From positions 1 to 34,988 of the forward strand of contig NZ_JAPDPJ010000062.1 in NCBI RefSeq assembly GCF_026013605.1: a stretch of DNA of 34,988 nt. Reading direction: 5' to 3'. Shown here in pieces: positions 34,644 through 34,988 of the stretch; the stretch's first letter is position 1, and each line of letters starts with the position of its first letter. The notes under the pieces were generated by a model, which was not told the origin of the DNA, searched no databases, and saw only the letters and a program-made list of their open reading frames with translations. The translations under genes and the position numbers were made by a program. Source of the DNA: Plebeiibacterium sediminum. Its GTDB lineage: Bacteria; Bacteroidota; Bacteroidia; Bacteroidales; Marinilabiliaceae.

Positions 34644-34988
34644 TCAGGAAGCAGGAGGAGCCCTTTTACCAGGATAAGAAAGTATTAAAGCCAGCTCACC
34701 ACCACAATCTTTACAGCTAAGACAGGAACATTTTCCAAACTTCATTTCAAGTACCTGAGCTCTTGAAGATTTTAGTTTATGAAAAGTTACCTTTCAGTCT
34801 TTGTGCAATAGCTCCAAACATTTGAATTTTTTACGAGTGCTCAAAAAGCCAAGATGCCTTATTCTTCTGAAATGAGGTGGGACGATATGCTCTACAAACC
34901 TTTTTAAAAAATCAACGCCAGTAATAGTTTGCGTTTCTGATTTATAATTATCCTTTCTGTTGCACCATTTAAAAGTAACATGAGTATC
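34644..34988 (-). pseudogene. IS91-type transposase, C-terminal part, disrupted and cut by window end
   Basis: Read from 34988 on the minus strand, the frame gives FKWCNRKDNY, then GVDFLKRFVEHIVPPHFRRI, RHLGFLSTRKK, and after a stop (TGA, 34796-34794) continues in the same frame with CSCLSCKDCGGEL. It ends at the stop at 34646-34644. The FLxRFxxHIxPxxFxRIRHxGFL block is typical of IS91-family Y2 transposases. The internal stop means the copy is dead unless read through. The 5' part lies beyond the window. Confidence 0.8.

Overview
The window is AT-rich DNA from a member of the Bacteroidota. Start sites lack Shine-Dalgarno sequences, and several genes are preceded by boxes resembling the Bacteroidota -7 element TAnnTTTG. 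The gene content also fits: a long RluA-type pseudouridine synthase, a GYDIA-type GHMP kinase, a tricorn-like protease and a PepSY transmembrane protein. I cannot fix the genus. I see no rRNA, tRNA or CRISPR array.

Layout. Positions 1-1210 are scarred accessory DNA: a possible IS21-type end, then three tandem relatives of a small Cys-cluster (YkgJ-like) gene, of which one is intact, one is a chimera with an M15 peptidase tail and one is a 3' fragment. Next come plsC (+) and an RluA-family gene (-). Positions 3803-8096 (-) hold a mevalonate operon: HMG-CoA reductase, GYDIA GHMP kinase, diphosphomevalonate decarboxylase, mevalonate kinase. A chemoreceptor (+) follows. Positions 10346-17136 (-) hold IDI-2, an acyl-CoA dehydrogenase and the three enzymes converting 3-methylcrotonyl-CoA to HMG-CoA: MCC alpha, methylglutaconyl-CoA hydratase and MCC beta. 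Glycerate kinase, a PhnP-like metallohydrolase, a tricorn-like protease, an Omp85-like protein, a PepSY protein, a Cys-rich lipoprotein, clpB and asnB follow. From 30552 to the end the DNA is accessory again: REP-like repeats, an 11-bp phased repeat array, three single-gene cassettes between large imperfect inverted repeats, and a decayed IS91-type transposase.

Two observations stand out. First, the leucine-catabolic branch that ends in HMG-CoA and the mevalonate branch that starts from HMG-CoA lie side by side. Neither HMG-CoA lyase nor HMG-CoA synthase is present in the window. This suggests that leucine carbon can be routed into isoprenoids. Second, 32034-34346 has the organisation of an integron-like cassette array without a visible integrase. 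Each gene starts just after a GTTGTG core, and the bases following that core recur as a reverse complement directly after the stop codon of the same gene. This relation is expected if each unit once existed as a circle closed by one recombination site.
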